NCBI RefSeq assembly: GCF_032098525.1
Contig: NZ_CP134890.1
Coordinates: 434,001-498,000 of the forward strand
Reading direction: 5' to 3'
DNA: 64,000 bases
Origin: Flavobacterium sp. PMTSA4
GTDB lineage: Bacteria; Bacteroidota; Bacteroidia; Flavobacteriales; Flavobacteriaceae
Below, one piece after another: positions 1-8,935 of this stretch. Position 1 is the stretch's first letter. Each line of letters begins with the position of its first letter. Below the pieces are notes generated by a model. That model made no database searches and was not told the DNA's origin. It saw only the letters and a program-made list of their open reading frames with translations. Made by a program: the position numbers and the translations under genes.

Positions 1-200
1 TCGATTGGAATGCTTCATTTATAAAATTTTATGTTGACAACCAGTTGTTTTATACGTTTAACAACGGTGGTAATTTACCTTTCAACCAACCTTTCTTTTT
101 CATTTTAAATTGTGCAATGGGAGGAAATTTTGGTGGTTCAGTTGATCCAAACTTCGTGAGTTCAACTCTTGAAGTGGATTATGTTAGAGTCTATAATTAA
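1..200 (+). CDS. GH16 beta-glucanase (laminarinase-like), C-terminal part only
   Basis: Only the last 65 codons are in the window, read in the frame that starts at base 3 and stops with TAA at 198-200. The translation begins DWNASFIKFYVDN and ends in EVDYVRVYN. It lines up along its length with the end of the complete GH16 enzyme encoded at 7195-7956, including the shared MGGNFGG/VGGNFGG stretch, so it is a second GH16 glucanase. The catalytic EIDxxE region lies upstream of the window and cannot be checked. It is the first visible gene of the glucan operon; a 78-bp gap separates it from the next gene. Confidence 0.85.
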   Translation, partial: DWNASFIKFYVDNQLFYTFNNGGNLPFNQPFFFILNCAMGGNFGGSVDPNFVSSTLEVDYVRVYN

Positions 201-278
201 TGTTTGTTTAGGTTAGTAAGTCATTCTTCAGCTTCCGTTAAGTCGGAAGCTGATAAATGAGTTTTTTTAAAATTAAAA

Positions 279-1718
279 ATGAAAAAGAAAATCAATAGAA
301 AATGGAAGCATCTAGCTTCATTATTAATAATATTTATAGGATGTTCATCATCACCAGACAGTGGCGAAGGAGGAAACACAAATCCTATAACAAATGATGT
401 TACTTTTTGGTTGACAAAAGGCAATGAAACCGTAAAGTTAGAAAAACAAAATACGGTTTTAGGTTTTACAACTAATACAAATTCCTATCCAAATATTGAG
501 GTTAACCAAAATCAAACTTTTCAAACTATTGATGGATTTGGATATACACTAACAGGAGGAAGTGCTGAAGTAATAAATCAGTTAGCAGCCTCAAAAAAAC
601 AAGAATTATTGCAGGACCTTTTTGGAAATTCAATTAATTCTATTTCTGTCAGTTATTTAAGAATAGGCATTGGAGCAACCGATTTGAATAGCTCAGTGTT
701 TAGTTATGATGATATGCCTGCTGGTCAAACAGATGTTGGGTTAACAAATTTTAGTCTTTCTCAAGACAGCCAGTTAATTAATCTTCTAAAAGAAATTATA
801 TTAATCAATCCAAACATAAAAATTATGGCTACTCCATGGTCAGCACCAGTTTGGATGAAAGATAATGGTAGTTCAGTTGGAGGAAGCTTACAGCAACAAT
901 ATTATGGAGTTTATGCGCAATATTTTGTTAGATATATTCAAGCAATGCAACAAGAAGGTATATCTATTAGTGCAATTACACCACAAAATGAGCCTCTTCA
1001 TGGAGGTAACAATCCAAGTATGCTTATGACTGCATTACAACAAGCAGATTTTATTAAAAATCATCTAGGTCCAGCTTTTCAAACTAATGGAATTACAACA
1101 AAAATTATAGTTTATGACCATAATTGTGACAGACCTGATTATCCAATAACAGTTATGTCTGATAGTAATGCTAATCAATACATTGATGGTGCTGCATTTC
1201 ATTTATACGGTGGAGATATTTCAGCTTTAAGCAATGTTCATAATGCATTTCCAAACAAGAATCTTTATTTCACAGAGCAATATACTGCTGCTAATGGTTC
1301 ATTTGAAGGCGATTTAAAATGGCATTTGAAAAATGTGATTATTGGTTCTATGCGCAACTGGAGTAAAAATGCTCTTGAATGGAATTTAGCAAATAATACA
1401 TCATTCGGACCACATACACAAGGTGGATGTGATAGCTGTAAAGGAGCAATTACTATTAATGGAAATTTTAGTTACACTAAAAACGTTAGTTATTATATAA
1501 TTGCACATGCTTCAAAATTTGTTCCTCAAGGTTCAATTAGAATAGGTTCGAGTCAAATATCAAATGTTTCAAATGTAGTTTTTAAAACTCCCGATGGTAA
1601 GTATGTTATGATTGCTGTAAATGATAGCACTTCCGCACAAGTATTTAATGTAAAGTTTAATGGTAAATGGGTTCTGGTTTCATTAGATTCTGGTTCCGCA
1701 GGAACATTTATCTGGTAA
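279..1718 (+). CDS. GH30 family glucanase/glucosidase lipoprotein
   Basis: A 479-residue glycoside hydrolase of clan A, family GH30. The N-terminus is a lipoprotein signal with the lipobox ending FIGC (Cys22), so the enzyme is probably anchored to the outer membrane. GH30 landmarks are visible: GFGYTLTGGSAE near residue 88, ATPWSAPVWMKDN near 185, the acid/base in TPQNEP (Glu238) and the nucleophile in LYFTEQ (Glu333), followed by a C-terminal beta domain. In Bacteroidetes, GH30 enzymes of this type act on beta-1,6- or beta-1,3-linked glucosides. The neighbouring GH16, GH5 and GH3 genes suggest beta-1,6 branches of laminarin as substrate, which is inference. The next GH30 gene starts 11 bp downstream. 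Confidence 0.85.
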   Translation: MKKKINRKWKHLASLLIIFIGCSSSPDSGEGGNTNPITNDVTFWLTKGNETVKLEKQNTVLGFTTNTNSYPNIEVNQNQTFQTIDGFGYTLTGGSAEVINQLAASKKQELLQDLFGNSINSISVSYLRIGIGATDLNSSVFSYDDMPAGQTDVGLTNFSLSQDSQLINLLKEIILINPNIKIMATPWSAPVWMKDNGSSVGGSLQQQYYGVYAQYFVRYIQAMQQEGISISAITPQNEPLHGGNNPSMLMTALQQADFIKNHLGPAFQTNGITTKIIVYDHNCDRPDYPITVMSDSNANQYIDGAAFHLYGGDISALSNVHNAFPNKNLYFTEQYTAANGSFEGDLKWHLKNVIIGSMRNWSKNALEWNLANNTSFGPHTQGGCDSCKGAITINGNFSYTKNVSYYIIAHASKFVPQGSIRIGSSQISNVSNVVFKTPDGKYVMIAVNDSTSAQVFNVKFNGKWVLVSLDSGSAGTFIW

Positions 1719-1728
1719 ATTATATCCC

Positions 1729-3180
1729 ATGAAAAAAATAAATCTAATAACGCTATTAATAACAACAATCGTTTTTTCTCAGCAAAAAAAGATAAACCAA
1801 CCATCTTTTTCAACAAAAGGAAAAACAATAACTGTTTATACAACAACTGGTGATAGTGATATAAAATTGACAAAAACAGATGAGTTAAGTTTTAAAGAAT
1901 TAAACCAGCCATTAGAAACTCAGACATGTGTTTTTGTTAATCCAAATAAAAAATTTCAAACCTTTATCGGTATTGGAGGAGCTATTACTGATGCCAGCGC
2001 AGAGGTTTACGCAAAATTATCAGATGAAGCTCAAAAAGAATTTTTGCAAGCCTATTTTTCGAAACAAAACGGAATTGGCTACTCATTGATTCGCACTAAT
2101 ATGAATAGCTGTGATTTTGGTTCTGATTCTTATACCTATATTGAAGAAGGAGATAAAGAGTTAAAAACTTTTAATATAGAACATGATAGAAGGTTCAAAT
2201 TGCCTTTAATTAAAAAAGCTTTAAACCTTATCGGAAAAGATGCTACTTTTTACTTTAGTCCTTGGTCGCCTCCAGCATTTATGAAATCTAATAATTCAAT
2301 GCTCAAAGGAGGAAAGCTACTAACAGAGTACAAACAATCTTGGGCAAATTATTATGTTAAATATATTCAAGAATTGCAAAAAGAAGGAATCCCTGTTTGG
2401 GGTTTAACGATTCAAAATGAACCTATGGCAGTTCAAACATGGGAATCATGCATCTACACTGCAGAAGATGAAAGAGATTTTTTGAAAAAGTATCTTGGAC
2501 CAACATTAAAAAAAGCTGGTTTTGGTGATAAAAAAATAACTGTTTGGGATCACAATCGTGATTTAATGGTTCAACGTGCTTCAACAATATTAGACGATCC
2601 TGAAGCTTCAAAGTATGTTTGGGGATTAGGTTTTCATTGGTATGAAACTTGGAGTGGTGGAGCACAAATGTTTGACAATGTTGCAAAAGTAAAAGAAATG
2701 TATCCATCAGTAAATTTAATGTTTACTGAAGGTTGTGTCGAAAAGTTTAATGCAGAACGATACAATTTTTGGGGTAACGCTGAACGCTATGGGAAATCAA
2801 TGATAAATGACTTCAATAACGGAACTGTTGCTTGGACTGATTGGAACATTCTGTTAGATGAAAATGGCGGTCCAAATCATGTTAAGAATTTTTGTTTTGC
2901 TCCAGTTCATGCAGATCTTAAATCGGGTAAATTAATTTTTACACCTTCTTTTTATGTAATTGGTCATTTTTCAAAATTTATTGAGAAAGGAGCAAAAAGA
3001 ATTGCTACTTCCGCAAGTAGAAGTCAAATAATAAGCACTTCTTTTTTAAATCCAGATGGTAAAATGGTTACAGTTGTTTTGAATCAAAGCGATGAAAAAG
3101 TTCTCTATAACATTTGTATAGGAAACACAGCAGCCGAAGTTACTATTCAACCTAAATCTATTCAGACACTGATCTATTAA
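1729..3180 (+). CDS. GH30 family glucosylceramidase-like hydrolase
   Basis: A 483-residue secreted GH30 enzyme with a signal peptide that probably ends after TIVFSQ. It has FSPWSPPAFMKSN near residue 183, the acid/base in IQNEPM (Glu231) and the nucleophile in MFTEGC (Glu334), and a C-terminal beta-sandwich region. It is a diverged paralogue of the preceding gene rather than a recent copy: the catalytic blocks agree, but many surface segments do not. The two may therefore cut different linkages, for example beta-1,6 chain versus oligosaccharide, which is inference. Spacing of 11 bp before and 3 bp after places it inside a tight operon. Confidence 0.87.
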   Translation: MKKINLITLLITTIVFSQQKKINQPSFSTKGKTITVYTTTGDSDIKLTKTDELSFKELNQPLETQTCVFVNPNKKFQTFIGIGGAITDASAEVYAKLSDEAQKEFLQAYFSKQNGIGYSLIRTNMNSCDFGSDSYTYIEEGDKELKTFNIEHDRRFKLPLIKKALNLIGKDATFYFSPWSPPAFMKSNNSMLKGGKLLTEYKQSWANYYVKYIQELQKEGIPVWGLTIQNEPMAVQTWESCIYTAEDERDFLKKYLGPTLKKAGFGDKKITVWDHNRDLMVQRASTILDDPEASKYVWGLGFHWYETWSGGAQMFDNVAKVKEMYPSVNLMFTEGCVEKFNAERYNFWGNAERYGKSMINDFNNGTVAWTDWNILLDENGGPNHVKNFCFAPVHADLKSGKLIFTPSFYVIGHFSKFIEKGAKRIATSASRSQIISTSFLNPDGKMVTVVLNQSDEKVLYNICIGNTAAEVTIQPKSIQTLIY

Positions 3181-3183
3181 AAT

Positions 3184-4941
3184 ATGTTTTCAAGTTGTTT
3201 TCATTATTTAAATTCGAAGTTGAATTGGTTGCTGTTAATAATCTTAACAGCAACTACAACTTCATTTTCTCAAGGGTTTCTTCATCAAGAGCAACAAAAA
3301 ATTGTGAATGGAAATGGAGATAATATTATACTTCGTGGACTTGGTTTAGGCGGTTGGATGGTTCAGGAAGGATACATGTTGAAAACCGATGGTTTTGCTG
3401 GACCTCAAACTAAGATTAGAGAAAAAATTGTCAATCTCATTGGTGAAGAAAAAACAAAAAAATTCTATGAAAAATACCTTGAAAATGGTATAACCAAACA
3501 GGATATTGATTCACTCGCTAAATGGGGTTTTAATTCCGTTAGGCTTCCAATGCATTATAATTTATATACTTTACCTGTAGAACAAGAAACAGTCAAAGGA
3601 GAAAACACTTGGCTTGAAAAAGGTTTTACAATGACTGATAATTTATTGAAATGGTGCACTGAAAATAAAATCTATTTAATTCTTGATTTGCATGCAGCAC
3701 CTGGCGGACAAGGTAAAGACGCTAATATTTCTGATTATGATGATACCAAACCATCTTTATGGGAAAGCGAACAAAACAGAAATAAAATGATTGCTTTTTG
3801 GAAAAAAATTGCCGAGCGATATAAAGATAATCAATGGATTGGTGGATATGACATCATAAATGAACCCAATTGGAATTTCACGGGTACAAATAAAAATGGT
3901 TGTGACGAAAAACTCAATAAGCCACTAAGAGAACTTCAAATTGAAATTACTAAAGCCATTCGAGAAGTAGACAATAATCATTTGATAATAATTGAAGGAA
4001 ATTGTTGGGGAAATAATTACGACGGAATCTTTCCTCTTTGGGATAACAACATAGCACTTAGTTTTCATAAGTATTGGAACTATAATGACACTGCTTCAAT
4101 TCAAAAAATGCTTGACTATAGAAAAGAATATAATGTTCCAATATGGCTTGGAGAAAGTGGCGAAAATTCAAATGTATGGTTTACTCAGGCAATTGAATTA
4201 ATGGAAAAGAATAATATTGGATGGGCATTTTGGCCAATGAAGAAGATTGATAATATCGCAGGTATAACATCAGTTTCTATAACTGAAGATTATAAAAAAA
4301 TACTCGATTATTGGGAAACAGGTAAAAAAGGACCAGATTCTGATTTTGCATTTAAAACATTAATGAAAATCGCTGAAAATTATAAAATGAATAATCTGAC
4401 TATAAGACGTGATGTTCTTGATGCAATGTTTAGACAAGTTTATTCAGATAAAACGAAACCCTTCGTCAGTATGACAGCACCCGGAATAATTCAAGCTGTA
4501 AATTATGATTTAGGCAAATTAGGATTTGCCTATTATGATACAGATTCGGCAAATTTATGGGTTTCAACAAATGAACATTCCAAATGGAACTCTGGAAACA
4601 CATATAGAAACGATGCAGTTGATATAAGTTTAAAGAATAATAATTATGCAGTAACTGACATCAAAAAGAATGAATGGTTACAATATACTTTTAATGTTAA
4701 GGCAAGTGGCGAATTTAAGATTTATATTAATTATTCAAACACCTCAGAATCTTGTAAAGTACATTTAGAAGATTCAAAAGGAGTTAAATTATCTAAAACT
4801 ATTGCCTTGCAATCAACCAATCAAAAGAATGTAATAAACTCAATAGATATTGCTTCTTTAAAATTTACAAGTGGCTTAAATACTATTAGGGTTGTATTTG
4901 AAGAAGGTAATCTAGATTTTTATTCATTAACTATTAAATAA
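3184..4941 (+). CDS. GH5 family glucanase with C-terminal carbohydrate-binding-like domain
   Basis: A 585-residue secreted protein. After a long signal peptide (ending near TTTSFSQ, residue 30) comes a GH5 barrel: the RGLGLGGWMVQEGY entry, WGFNSVRLPMHYN, DLHAAPGGQG, the acid/base in IINEPNW (Glu227) and the nucleophile in WLGESGEN (Glu324). This resembles Exg-type exo-beta-1,3-glucanases of GH5. From about residue 450 a beta-rich domain with KNEWLQYTFNVKASG and a closing GNLDFYSLTIK looks like a CBM6-type module. Its start lies only 3 bp after the preceding stop, so translation is probably coupled. The exact GH5 subfamily cannot be decided by eye. Confidence 0.83.
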   Translation: MFSSCFHYLNSKLNWLLLIILTATTTSFSQGFLHQEQQKIVNGNGDNIILRGLGLGGWMVQEGYMLKTDGFAGPQTKIREKIVNLIGEEKTKKFYEKYLENGITKQDIDSLAKWGFNSVRLPMHYNLYTLPVEQETVKGENTWLEKGFTMTDNLLKWCTENKIYLILDLHAAPGGQGKDANISDYDDTKPSLWESEQNRNKMIAFWKKIAERYKDNQWIGGYDIINEPNWNFTGTNKNGCDEKLNKPLRELQIEITKAIREVDNNHLIIIEGNCWGNNYDGIFPLWDNNIALSFHKYWNYNDTASIQKMLDYRKEYNVPIWLGESGENSNVWFTQAIELMEKNNIGWAFWPMKKIDNIAGITSVSITEDYKKILDYWETGKKGPDSDFAFKTLMKIAENYKMNNLTIRRDVLDAMFRQVYSDKTKPFVSMTAPGIIQAVNYDLGKLGFAYYDTDSANLWVSTNEHSKWNSGNTYRNDAVDISLKNNNYAVTDIKKNEWLQYTFNVKASGEFKIYINYSNTSESCKVHLEDSKGVKLSKTIALQSTNQKNVINSIDIASLKFTSGLNTIRVVFEEGNLDFYSLTIK

Positions 4942-4953
4942 TTTTCAGTTCAA

Positions 4954-7188
4954 ATGAAAAATATTAAAATTTCAATTATAGTGTCAGTTTTTATTGGGTT
5001 AAATGTTTTTTCGCAACAACAAAAAACAATTGATGAAAGGGTTGATGATTTATTAAAAAAAATGACCTTAGAAGAAAAAATAGGCCAACTTAACCAATAT
5101 ACTAATGATGCCAATCTTACAGGTCCATTAGTTATTAAACCAAATAAACAAGAAGAAATAAAAAAAGGATTGTTAGGTTCGATGCTTAATGTTATGGGAG
5201 TAGAAAGAACTCGAAAATACCAAGAGTTAGCATTGCAATCAAGATTAAAAATTCCATTATTATTTGGTTTAGATGTAATTCATGGATATAAAACTACATT
5301 TCCAATTCCATTGGCTGAAGCGGCAAGTTGGGATTTAGAAGCTATTGAAAAATCAGCCAGAGTAGCAGCTGAAGAAGCATCTGCATCAGGAATTCATTGG
5401 ACTTTTGCTCCAATGGTTGATATTTCTAGAGATCCAAGATGGGGAAGAGTTATGGAAGGAGCAGGTGAGGATACTTATCTTGGTTCAAAAATTGCTATTG
5501 CACGAGTAAAAGGATTTCAAGGAAATAAACTTGGCGAACTTAATTCGGTAATGGCTTGTGCTAAACATTTTGCTGCCTATGGAGCTGCAGTTGGAGGTCG
5601 CGATTATAACTCAGTTGATATGAGCGACAGAATGCTTTGGGAAACTTATCTTCCTCCTTTTAAAGCAGCGGTAGATGCTGGTGCTGCAACGTTTATGAAT
5701 TCTTTTAATGATTTAAATGGTATTCCTGCTACTGGTAATAAGTATCTACAAAGAGATATTCTAAAAGGAAAATGGAATTTTAATGGATTTGTAGTTTCAG
5801 ATTGGGGTTCAATTGGCGAAATGATAGATCATGGTTTTGCAAAAGATTCAAAAGATGCTGCTTTAAAAGCTATTATTGCAGGAAGCGATATGGATATGGA
5901 AAGCAATGCCTATAGAAATAATTTAAAACAATTAGTTGAAGAAAAAAAGGTGTCAGTTGAGCTAATTGACGATGCTGTTCGAAGAATACTTCGTAAAAAA
6001 TTTGAATTAGGTCTTTTCGAAAACCCATTTCGTTATAGTGATTCTGAAAGACAGAAAAAGCAATTGAATAATCCTGAACATACAAAAGCAGCTAGAGAAG
6101 TTGCATCTAAAAGTATTGTTTTACTAAAAAACGAAAATGGAATTTTACCACTTTCTAAAAACGTAAAGACTATTGGTTTTATTGGTCCAATGGTTAAACT
6201 GAAAAGAGCAAATCATGGTTTTTGGGCAGTAGAATTAAAAGAAATAGATTCATCCTATATTGTTTCTCAATGGGAAGGAATGTTAAATAAAATAGGCAGA
6301 AATACTAAACTGCTTTATGCAAAAGGCTGCGGAATACTGGATAATGATAAATCGGGTTTTAAAGAAGCTTTAGAGATAGCAAACCAATCTGATGTTGTAG
6401 TTGTTAGTATCGGTGAAAGACATGATATGAGTGGAGAAGCAAAAAGCAGAAGTTCAATTAATATTCCAGGCGTTCAAGAAGATTTGATTAAAGAACTTCA
6501 AAAAACAGGTAAACCAATTGTAGTGTTAATAAATGCCGGTCGACCATTAGTATTCAATTGGATTGCAGATAATATGCCTACAATAGTTTATACATGGTGG
6601 TTAGGTTCCGAAGCTGGAAATGCAATTGCTGATGTTATTTTCGGGGATTATAATCCATCAGGAAAGTTGCCAATGACTTTTCCAAGAACCGAAGGACAAA
6701 TTCCTATTTATTATAATCATTACAACACCGGAAGACCTATAAAGAATGATAATGATATTGTTTATAAATCAGGTTATATTGATATAACTAATTCTCCTAA
6801 ATTTCCTTTTGGCTACGGACTTAGTTATACAAACTTTGATTATAGTAATTTAAAATTGTCAAAAACAAAAATAACGAATAAGGAATCGATTCAAGTAACA
6901 ATGGATATTAAAAATTCAGGTAAATTTGATGGTGAAGAAGTAGTTCAGTTATATATTAGAGACAGATTTGGTTCAGTAGTTAGACCAGTTAAAGAATTAA
7001 AAGATTTTCAAAAAATAAATTTGAAAGCGGGTGAAACCAAAACCTTAACTTTCATCATTGATAATCAAAAGCTTTCTTTTTACAACGAAAAGTTGGAATT
7101 TGGTTCTGAATCGGGAGAGTTTGATTTAATGATTGGTTCATCATCTGATGATATAAGATTAAAAGACACATTTGAATTAATAGATTAA
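4954..7188 (+). CDS. bglX: GH3 beta-glucosidase
   Basis: A 744-residue GH3 enzyme with a signal peptide (cleavage probably after NVFSQ), expected in the periplasm. The N-terminal domain has MTLEEKIGQLNQ, DVIHGYKTTFPIPL and the nucleophile in VVSDWGSI (Asp283). The second domain carries a likely acid/base in MSGEAKSRS (Glu495), then WWLGSEAGNAIADV and GKLPMTFPRTEGQIP. A C-terminal FnIII-like domain follows from about residue 640 (GEEVVQLYIRD). Length and order match E. coli BglX-type beta-glucosidases. It would release glucose from the oligosaccharides made by the neighbouring enzymes. Gaps of 12 bp upstream and 6 bp downstream indicate one transcript. Confidence 0.92.
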   Translation: MKNIKISIIVSVFIGLNVFSQQQKTIDERVDDLLKKMTLEEKIGQLNQYTNDANLTGPLVIKPNKQEEIKKGLLGSMLNVMGVERTRKYQELALQSRLKIPLLFGLDVIHGYKTTFPIPLAEAASWDLEAIEKSARVAAEEASASGIHWTFAPMVDISRDPRWGRVMEGAGEDTYLGSKIAIARVKGFQGNKLGELNSVMACAKHFAAYGAAVGGRDYNSVDMSDRMLWETYLPPFKAAVDAGAATFMNSFNDLNGIPATGNKYLQRDILKGKWNFNGFVVSDWGSIGEMIDHGFAKDSKDAALKAIIAGSDMDMESNAYRNNLKQLVEEKKVSVELIDDAVRRILRKKFELGLFENPFRYSDSERQKKQLNNPEHTKAAREVASKSIVLLKNENGILPLSKNVKTIGFIGPMVKLKRANHGFWAVELKEIDSSYIVSQWEGMLNKIGRNTKLLYAKGCGILDNDKSGFKEALEIANQSDVVVVSIGERHDMSGEAKSRSSINIPGVQEDLIKELQKTGKPIVVLINAGRPLVFNWIADNMPTIVYTWWLGSEAGNAIADVIFGDYNPSGKLPMTFPRTEGQIPIYYNHYNTGRPIKNDNDIVYKSGYIDITNSPKFPFGYGLSYTNFDYSNLKLSKTKITNKESIQVTMDIKNSGKFDGEEVVQLYIRDRFGSVVRPVKELKDFQKINLKAGETKTLTFIIDNQKLSFYNEKLEFGSESGEFDLMIGSSSDDIRLKDTFELID

Positions 7189-7194
7189 TTTTTT

Positions 7195-7956
7195 ATGAAA
7201 AGAATACTTTTTTTAATGATGCTTCTTTCAAGTTTTTGTTTTTCACAAAATTCAAAACTTAAGTTGGTTTGGGAAGAAAACTTTAACGGTGATAAACTTG
7301 ACGAAAAAGTTTGGAATTTTGAATTAGGAAATGGTTGTCCAAATAATTGTGGATGGGGAAATAATGAAAGTCAAATTTATACCAATAAAAATCATTTCCT
7401 TAAAGATGGAAATTTGGTAATTCAAATCAAAAAAGAAAACGATATTTATACTTCCACTAGAATTACAACTGCAAATAAAAAAGAATTCAAATACGGCAGA
7501 ATAGAAGCTAGAGCTAAAATACCAACAGGAAAGGGAATTTGGCCTGCTTTTTGGATGCTAGGTTCAAATATAAAAACTGTTGGCTGGCCAAAATGTGGTG
7601 AAATTGATATTTTAGAATATGTTGGCAGAGAACCACAAATGGTTTATACATCGCTTCATACTGAAAATAGTCATGGTAACACAATAAATTCAAAAAAAAC
7701 AAAAATACCTAACATAGAAAATGGTTTTCATTTATATGCAATTGATTGGAATAAAGATAAAATTGACTTTTTTGTTGACAATGTTTTAGTATACACTTTT
7801 CAACCTAATGATAAGACTGAAGATGTTTATCCATTCAATCAACCGTTCTATTTTATTGTAAATGTTGCAGTTGGAGGAAATTTTGGTGGATTAGAGATTG
7901 ATGATTCAATTTTCCCACAAGAATACCTTATTGATTATATCAAGGTTTACCAATAA
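7195..7956 (+). CDS. GH16 endo-beta-1,3-glucanase (laminarinase)
   Basis: A 253-residue secreted GH16 enzyme with a signal peptide ending at about FCFSQ (residue 18). The catalytic signature EIDILE is present as Glu136 (nucleophile), Asp138 and Glu141 (acid/base), preceded by GIWPAFWMLG. The extra residue in E-I-D-I-L-E is not the lichenase form but the laminarinase-like bulged form. It should cut internal beta-1,3 bonds of laminarin. It is the last gene of the operon; no T9SS C-terminal domain is attached. A second GH16 gene is cut by the window start. Confidence 0.9.
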   Translation: MKRILFLMMLLSSFCFSQNSKLKLVWEENFNGDKLDEKVWNFELGNGCPNNCGWGNNESQIYTNKNHFLKDGNLVIQIKKENDIYTSTRITTANKKEFKYGRIEARAKIPTGKGIWPAFWMLGSNIKTVGWPKCGEIDILEYVGREPQMVYTSLHTENSHGNTINSKKTKIPNIENGFHLYAIDWNKDKIDFFVDNVLVYTFQPNDKTEDVYPFNQPFYFIVNVAVGGNFGGLEIDDSIFPQEYLIDYIKVYQ

Positions 7957-7988
7957 ATTCGCATTTTTTTAAGTTTTTTCAATTTAAA

Positions 7989-8021
7989 TTTGCTTATTTG
8001 AATAAATTTATGTTAAATTTG
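7989..8021 (+). promoter_or_regulatory. Candidate Bacteroidetes-type promoter for the sigma factor gene
   Basis: TTTG at 7989-7992 is followed 21 bases later by TAAATTTG at 8014-8021, which fits the Bacteroidetes -7 consensus TAnnTTTG with an upstream TTG box. Transcription would start near 8028 and give a leader of about 90 nt before the ATG at 8121. This is a visual match in AT-rich DNA, so chance agreement is possible. Confidence 0.4.
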
Positions 8022-8120
8022 ACCTATAAATAATTCATAAAAAACACTTTCGCCTATAGAAAAATAATTACTTTTTTAAATATTAATTAGATTCTTAACC
8101 CTAATTGAAAAGGTAATTAT

Positions 8121-8708
8121 ATGGCTAAAACGCAAATTTCTGACGCTTTACTTATCAATATGTACATTTCAGGTGATGAAAGTGCATTAGAGATTCTTGT
8201 CAAAAGACATCAATCAAAACTTTATGGTTTTATTTACTCTAAAGTAAATGATAGAGATATTGCTGACGATTTCTTTCAAGAAACTTTTATTAGAGTAATA
8301 AACACTTTAAAAACTAAAAAATTCTATGATGAAAAAGGTAAATTTTTACCTTGGGTTATGCGTATTGCCAATAATTTAATTGTTGATGATTATCGTAAAA
8401 ACCAAAAAATTTACATGCATCGTGATACCGAAGAGTACTCTGTTTTTGCATTCATAAAAGATGATTCAGTTACTATTGAAAGCATTTATGAAAAAGAAGG
8501 AGTAGCAATTGAAATAAAAAATCTAATCAATAATCTTCCAGATGACCAGCGTGAAGTATTGGTTATGCGCTACTTTCATGATTTAAGTTTCAAAGAAATT
8601 TCCGAATTAACAAACGTGAGTTTAAACACTTCATTAGGAAGAATGCGTTATGCAATTAGCAACTTAAAAAAATTAGCAAAAAAAAATCAAATTAATTTAT
8701 CATTTTAG
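8121..8708 (+). CDS. ECF/sigma-70 family RNA polymerase sigma factor
   Basis: A 195-residue two-domain sigma factor. Region 2 spans about residues 22-95, with the core-binding segment around DIADDFFQETFIRV and the promoter-melting part FLPWVMRIANNLIVDDYRK. Region 4 spans about 135-188 with LPDDQREVLVMRYFHDLSFKE and the recognition helix in SLNTSLGRMRYA. No anti-sigma gene adjoins it, so it may be one of the constitutive sigma factors seen in Flavobacteriia. It follows the glucan operon by 164 bp with its own likely promoter, and a small ORF follows 47 bp later. It is not obviously the regulator of the glucan operon. Confidence 0.92.
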   Translation: MAKTQISDALLINMYISGDESALEILVKRHQSKLYGFIYSKVNDRDIADDFFQETFIRVINTLKTKKFYDEKGKFLPWVMRIANNLIVDDYRKNQKIYMHRDTEEYSVFAFIKDDSVTIESIYEKEGVAIEIKNLINNLPDDQREVLVMRYFHDLSFKEISELTNVSLNTSLGRMRYAISNLKKLAKKNQINLSF

Positions 8709-8755
8709 ACAATAATTTTAAAAGTTTTGCGTTATCTATAAAACAAACAATTTAT

Positions 8756-8899
8756 ATGGCAAAACTTTACACTCAGAAAAAATTAGCAGCTACTAAAATG
8801 TTACCAAAAAAAGAGACAGTTAGTTTTATTTTACAGTATTCAAAAGCATTAAAAATTGTAAAATACAGTGGCATGAACTTCAAAATCATAGCTAATTAA
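8756..8899 (+). CDS. Small basic protein of 47 residues, unknown function
   Basis: An ATG at 8756 opens a 47-codon frame that ends in TAA at 8897-8899. The peptide begins MAKLYTQKKLAATKM and is strongly basic with a hydrophobic middle (VSFILQYSKALKIVKY). It sits 47 bp after the sigma factor stop and just before a strong hairpin terminator (8906-8934), so it would be the last gene of that transcript. I have a weak memory of similar 45-50 residue proteins in other flavobacteria, which cannot be confirmed here. No domain is recognised. Confidence 0.55.
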   Translation: MAKLYTQKKLAATKMLPKKETVSFILQYSKALKIVKYSGMNFKIIAN

Positions 8900-8904
8900 A
8901 AGAA

Positions 8905-8935
8905 ACATCCCGACAATTATCGGGATGTTTTTTTA
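8905..8935. terminator. Hairpin terminator between sigma factor unit and nth
   Basis: Stem ACATCCCGA / TCGGGATGT with a short loop, followed on the + strand by seven T. The TAA stop of nth (minus strand, 8917-8919) lies within the hairpin, so the structure closes the + transcript and overlaps the end of nth. Confidence 0.85.

Noticed and set aside
1553..1873. Minus-strand frame of 106 codons between the two GH30 genes
   Set aside because: It spans the end of one GH30 gene and the start of the next in antisense; both GH30 frames are supported by motifs.
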